A program made the translations under genes and the position numbers. A stretch of DNA of 9,361 nt from Verrucomicrobiales bacterium (GTDB taxonomy: Bacteria; Verrucomicrobiota; Verrucomicrobiia; Verrucomicrobiales; Verrucomicrobiaceae): the NCBI GenBank assembly GCA_003506995.1, contig DNXB01000525.1:1-9361 (forward strand). The letters run 5' to 3'. Positions 6,487 through 9,361 of this stretch are shown here, piece after piece (the first letter of the stretch is position 1; each line of letters starts with the position of its first letter). The notes under the pieces are model-generated. The model worked only from the letters and a program-made list of their open reading frames with translations. It had not been told where the DNA came from and did not search any database.

Positions 6487-7788
6487 ATGATTCTGCGTTC
6501 CCTTTCTCTGCTCTTCGCCCTTTGCCCTACGCTGTCCTTCGCTGAAAACTGGCCCCAGTGGCGTGGTCCTCGGCTTGATGGCACTTCGCGTGACAGCGGC
6601 TTTCCGATTTCGGCTGACGGCAATGTGACGTGGAAGGCCGAGCTGCCGGGCAGCGGGCATGCCTCGCCGATTGTGTGGCAGGATCGCATCTTCCTTGTCT
6701 CCGCCATCGCTGAAACGGAGCAGCGGGTGCTGCTTTGCCTCGATCGTGCCACAGGGAAAATGCTCTGGCAGTCGAATGTGCTCAAAGCGCCCATCGAGAG
6801 CATCCATCGCCTCAACAGCCAGGCCTCCAGCACACCGGCGACCGATGGCGAGCGCATTTTCACCGCTTTTCTCGACAACGCCGAAACCGAGGCCACTCGC
6901 AAAGCCAACAGCGGTCGCGTCATCGGCAAAGGCGAGGTGCCGAAGGGCACGGTCGTCATCTCCGCGCACGATTTCAGCGGCAACCCGCTCTGGCAGGTGC
7001 GTCCGGGCCTGTTCTCCAGCAAGCACGGCTTCTGCTCCAGCCCAATTGTGTTTGAAGACAAGGTGATCGTGAACTGCGATCACGATGGCGACGGCTACAT
7101 CGTCGCCCTCGCCAAAACGGACGGCAAGGAGCTGTGGCGCATCAAGCGGCCGAACCACACCCGCAGCTATTGTGTGCCGCTCATTCGTGACATCGGCGGT
7201 CGCACGCAGATGGTGCTCAGCGGCACGCTGTGCGTCACCAGCTACGATCCGCGCACCGGCAAGCTGCTGTGGATCATCGACGGCCCCACCGAGCAGTTTG
7301 TCGCCTCGCTCGTCTTCAGTGATCAAACCGGCCTGCTCTACATGACCGGCGGTTTCCCCGAGCACCATCTCCTCGCCATCAAGCCCGATGGCAGCGGCAA
7401 CGTCACCGACACCCACATCGTCTGGCGCACGAACAAAGGTGTGGCGTATGTGCCGTCGCCCATTGTCGAGGGCGGCCACTTCCTCATCGTTTCCGACTCC
7501 GGCATCGGCCACTGCTTCGATGCGAAGACCGGCGACATCCTCTGGGAAGAGCGCCTGCGCGAGCATCACGCTTCCCTCGCCAGCGCCGAAGGCCGCGTCT
7601 ATTTCATCAACGACACCGGCACTCTGCGTACCGTGAAACCCGGCAAGACCTATCAAGCCCTCGCCGAAAGCGAGCTCGGCGAAAAAGTCTTCGCCTCACC
7701 CGCGCTGAGCGAAGGTCAGATCTTCATCCGAGGCGACAAGAGCCTCATCTGCCTCGGCAAACGCAGCGCGAAGACTGCGGCACGTTGA
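6487..7788 (+). CDS. Exported PQQ-like beta-propeller repeat protein
   Basis: This 433-aa protein starts with a signal peptide (MILRSLSLLFALCPTLSFA, cleavage near 19/20), followed by ENWPQWRGPRLDGTS. That N-terminus is typical of secreted PQQ-like propeller proteins of Planctomycetes and Verrucomicrobia. Repeated blade motifs of the G-x-x-LW type recur: TGKMLWQS, GNPLWQV, DGKELWRI, TGKLLWII and TGDILWEE. It lacks the additional cytochrome or dehydrogenase segments of true quinoprotein dehydrogenases, so a binding or scaffold role is as likely as catalysis and the ligand is unknown. I prefer ATG 6487 to an upstream in-frame GTG at 6448 because it puts the signal peptide at the N-terminus. It follows purB in the same direction, but the functions are unrelated. 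Confidence 0.88.
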   Translation: MILRSLSLLFALCPTLSFAENWPQWRGPRLDGTSRDSGFPISADGNVTWKAELPGSGHASPIVWQDRIFLVSAIAETEQRVLLCLDRATGKMLWQSNVLKAPIESIHRLNSQASSTPATDGERIFTAFLDNAETEATRKANSGRVIGKGEVPKGTVVISAHDFSGNPLWQVRPGLFSSKHGFCSSPIVFEDKVIVNCDHDGDGYIVALAKTDGKELWRIKRPNHTRSYCVPLIRDIGGRTQMVLSGTLCVTSYDPRTGKLLWIIDGPTEQFVASLVFSDQTGLLYMTGGFPEHHLLAIKPDGSGNVTDTHIVWRTNKGVAYVPSPIVEGGHFLIVSDSGIGHCFDAKTGDILWEERLREHHASLASAEGRVYFINDTGTLRTVKPGKTYQALAESELGEKVFASPALSEGQIFIRGDKSLICLGKRSAKTAAR

Positions 7789-7870
7789 ATCGGTGGGCCG
7801 CAGGCAGCCTCAGTTCGTGGAGCCGTTATGGGTTGGAGATTCGACGGCTGCATGCCATCAGAAAGCGGGC

Positions 7871-7890
7871 CGCGCTTCAAGCGCGTTTTT
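7871..7890 (+). terminator. Probable rho-independent terminator after the propeller gene
   Basis: CGCGC (7871-7875) and GCGCG (7881-7885) form a short GC-only stem with loop TTCAA, followed by TTTTT (7886-7890). It lies 83 bases after the stop of the propeller gene on the same strand. The stem is only 5 bp, so strength is uncertain, but the GC stem plus U-tract layout is right. Confidence 0.6.
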
Positions 7891-8001
7891 ATCTTGGAGG
7901 GCGCGGAGGTCACCTCACTCAAGCACCCGAGGCCCGCATGACTCACAATGAAGCATCCGTCCGCGTGCCAAGGAGCGAATACGCATCAACCCCCACCATC
8001 C

Positions 8002-8265
8002 ATGAAACTCTCACTCCAACTGTTGGGTGCCATCGCTTTCACCGTGCTGGTCTTCCATCTGCCAGTCCTCCAGGCTCAAGAACCACCGGTGCCAGTGGTC
8101 ATCACCCCCGGCGCCGCCCAATACAAGGTGATCGATCTGGGAAAAGTCACGTTGCCGGCCCATGGCACCGAAGCCGCCGTCCTTGAGCGCCTGCTGAACG
8201 AACTGGCGGCCCAAGGCTGGCAACTGGTCGCCACCTCAGGAACCCTCATCATTTTGAAGCGCTGA
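8002..8265 (+). CDS. Small exported DUF4177-like protein
   Basis: This 87-aa protein has an N-terminal signal peptide (MKLSLQLLGAIAFTVLVFHL, likely cleaved after PVLQA near residue 25) and a short mature domain: YKVIDLGKV (41-49), a helix AVLERLLNELAAQGWQLVAT (59-78) and a final strand TLIILKR. The pattern of a YKV strand, a helix with LN-LA-x-GW-x-L and a last hydrophobic strand is that of DUF4177, a small domain of unknown function usually found in cytoplasmic proteins. An in-frame ATG at 7948 would bury the signal peptide behind 18 polar residues, so I chose 8002. It stands alone between the propeller gene's terminator and a broken minus-strand gene. No specific role can be assigned. Confidence 0.72.
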   Translation: MKLSLQLLGAIAFTVLVFHLPVLQAQEPPVPVVITPGAAQYKVIDLGKVTLPAHGTEAAVLERLLNELAAQGWQLVATSGTLIILKR

Positions 8266-8313
8266 TCCGCCTGTGCCGAGGCGAAGGGCTGCGGACTGGC
8301 GGTGTACGCGCTT

Positions 8314-8513
8314 TCAGGCGTCACCTGCGCCGGATTCGACGGTCCATGGCGGGACAGGGCCGCGCAGGATGTGGGCGGCGCGGTACCAGTGTTCGTCCGC
8401 GCGACCGTCGGGTCGTTTTTCCTCCTCATAGTAGCGGTAGGCGAGACGGCGATGTCCTCCTCGAAAGGCACGTCGGTCGGGGTGGCGTGCGGAGGTGCAA
8501 GGTCTTCAGACAT
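8314..8513 (-). pseudogene. DUF2934-type small protein gene with a one-base frameshift
   Basis: From ATG 8513 the minus strand reads MSEDLAPPHATPTDVPFEEDI, then the sense continues one frame over as RLAYRYYEEEKRPDG and DEHWYRAAHILRGPVPPW, ending at TGA 8316-8314. The pattern AY-x3-EEE-x-RP-x-G-x4-HWYRA is the hallmark of DUF2934, a short domain of unknown function. The span is 200 bases, one short of 67 codons. Restoring one C in the ATCGCCGTC context near 8447-8450 (GCC CGT) joins the halves as EEDIARLAYRYY, a natural DUF2934 sequence of 66 aa. The break in a short C-run fits either a real recent mutation or a sequencing error. Without correction the first frame runs on into unrelated low-quality sequence. 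Confidence 0.72.
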
Positions 8514-8719
8514 AAGAGGGCAGGGGGTGCCAAGAGTGTTCGCATTCAGTGTCCCCGCTGCGCTTACCGAACGGGGGCAGGGAACGAATCATGGCAAAAG
8601 GAGGGTTGCTCAAATCGTGCGGGCAGCCCCGGCGCTGCTGTTTTGCTTTTTCATTCTGTCGGCTTCACCCCACCTCCCGCTTTCATCTCCAAGGGGAAAG
8701 CTCGGTCCGGCTCCTGGCG

Positions 8720-8776
8720 CGAAGATTTCGGCTGGCAGGCACCAAGGTAGGGAACGCTGCCCGAAGATTTCGGCTG
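8720..8776. repeat. Two-copy 15-bp direct repeat CGAAGATTTCGGCTG
   Basis: The identical 15-mer occurs at 8720-8734 and 8762-8776, start-to-start distance 42 bp (four helical turns). Each copy contains the small palindrome CGAAGATTTCG (arms CGAA/TTCG). Two copies are too few for a CRISPR. A tandem regulator site for the gene at 8883 or a dispersed repeat are both possible. Confidence 0.55.
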
Positions 8777-8823
8777 AGATGCCCGAGCTTCTTGACTGCC
8801 AGTTCCCATGCCGATTTCAAGGT

Positions 8824-8850
8824 TTGCACTCGCGTGCCTGTTGATAATGG
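8824..8850 (+). promoter_or_regulatory. Weak sigma70-like promoter candidate for the esterase-like gene
   Basis: TTGCAC (8824-8829) is followed after 15 bases by TAATGG (8845-8850), or after 13 bases by the better -10 match GATAAT (8843-8848). Neither spacing is ideal. It lies about 35 bases before ATG 8883. Confidence 0.22.
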
Positions 8851-8882
8851 TCTCCGCATTCCCCCCACGCCAGCTTGGCCCC

Positions 8883-9361
8883 ATGAAACTCCCGCTTCTC
8901 TTCCTCTGCCTCCTCGCCCAAATCGCCAGCGCGCAGACGACCGCTGACACCCCGACCGCAAAGACGCCGCCCGCCGTCGTGGACGTGTGGCCGGAGGGCA
9001 AGATGCCGGGGCAGGGGGCCAAGGAACCCGAGACCCATCGACCGTCGCTGGACCGCTACAAACGCATCACCAACGTCAGCCGTCCCACGCTCACCCTGTT
9101 TCCTGCGCCGAAGGCCGACCGCCCCGCGCCGGCCATGATCGTCTGCCCCGGCGGCGGGTACGGTTATGTCGTCATCGACAAGGAGGGCACCGAGATCGCC
9201 CGCTGGTTGAACAGTGTGGGCTTCACCGCGCTGGTGCTCAAGTATCGCAATCCCAACAACCGCGCCGGTGCCCTGCAGGACCTCCAGCGCGCCCTCAGCC
9301 TCGCCCGCATGCATGCCGCCGTATGGAATCTCGACCCCGCGCGGCTCGGCGTCGTCGGCTT
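8883..9361 (+). CDS. Exported alpha/beta-hydrolase, esterase/acetylxylan-esterase-like (N-terminal part)
   Basis: The first 159 codons are present; the gene runs off the window. ATG 8883 is followed by a signal peptide (MKLPLLFLCLLAQIASA, cleavage near residue 17) and a short Thr/Pro/Ala linker. The segment VVDVWPEGKMPG and RITNVSRPTLTLFPAP are typical of the BD-FAE/acetylesterase group of exported hydrolases common in Planctomycetes and Verrucomicrobia. The oxyanion-hole strand is PAMIVCPGGGYGYV, corresponding to HGGG in other esterases. GTEIARWLNSVGFTALVLKYR and a helix with ALSLARMHAA follow. The window ends in LGVVGF, right before the expected G-x-S-x-G nucleophile, so the catalytic Ser, Asp and His cannot be checked. 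A role in deacetylating plant or algal polysaccharide is a family-based inference. Confidence 0.85.
   Translation, partial: MKLPLLFLCLLAQIASAQTTADTPTAKTPPAVVDVWPEGKMPGQGAKEPETHRPSLDRYKRITNVSRPTLTLFPAPKADRPAPAMIVCPGGGYGYVVIDKEGTEIARWLNSVGFTALVLKYRNPNNRAGALQDLQRALSLARMHAAVWNLDPARLGVVG

Larger units (their letters stand above)
8514..8882. other. Spacer between the DUF2934 gene and the esterase-like gene
   Basis: I see no convincing gene in these 369 bases on either strand. Open stretches here are rich in Arg, Ser, Pro and Cys, as expected from chance reading of GC-rich DNA. The spacer contains a two-copy direct repeat (8720-8776), a weak GC hairpin near 8551-8575 and a weak promoter-like sequence before the downstream gene. 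Confidence 0.5.

Noticed and set aside
6475..7656. 393-codon minus-strand open frame opposite the propeller gene
   Set aside because: It is a shadow of the strongly supported plus-strand gene, with Ala/Asp/Val/Gly-rich sequence and no domain.
8720..8776. CRISPR array
   Set aside because: There are only two short repeats, with a single 27-base gap and no cas genes.
8302..8844. 180-codon plus-strand open frame over the DUF2934 region
   Set aside because: It lacks domain signals, and the DUF2934 pattern is on the minus strand over 8314-8513.

Overview
The window looks like chromosomal DNA of a GC-rich Verrucomicrobia-type bacterium (Prosthecobacter/Verrucomicrobiales-like, inferred). The basis is the gene mix: exported PQQ-propeller proteins with an N-terminal NWPQWRGP motif, Tat-targeted amidohydrolases, exported alpha/beta-hydrolases, a DUF2934 protein, and NspC-type polyamine synthesis. 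Start codons are preceded by pyrimidine-rich sequence without Shine-Dalgarno motifs.

Layout. 1-216: C-terminal end of a PfkB-family (KDG kinase-like) sugar kinase. 217-357: spacer filled by an imperfect inverted repeat built from AATGACGAAT units. 358-2277: carboxynorspermidine decarboxylase (nspC), interrupted in frame by about 243 codons (1192-1920) that encode a protein-kinase-like domain. The start of the insert also carries a separate 60-codon ORF in another frame. 2274-2873 (minus): LOG-family phosphoribohydrolase, convergent with nspC and sharing a CTAG stop overlap. 2977-3906: Tat/lipoprotein amidohydrolase. 3913-3943: terminator serving the minus-strand gene at 3975-4544, an excisionase-type HTH fused to a receiver domain. 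4545-4981: AT-richer spacer. 4982-6409: adenylosuccinate lyase (purB). 6487-7788: exported beta-propeller protein followed by a terminator. 8002-8265: small exported DUF4177-like protein. 8314-8513 (minus): DUF2934-type gene broken by a one-base frameshift. 8514-8882: spacer with a 15-bp direct repeat. 8883-9361: N-terminal part of an exported esterase-like hydrolase running off the window.

The genes do not form one operon or pathway. nspC (polyamines), purB and LOG (nucleotides) are housekeeping. The exported proteins fit a polymer-degrading or peripheral catabolic lifestyle. The most unusual object is the NspC open reading frame with the kinase-like insertion. It looks like a small two-gene cassette that landed between the PLP barrel and the C-terminal beta domain without breaking the frame. 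The frameshifted DUF2934 gene and the HTH-receiver fusion are secondary points of interest.
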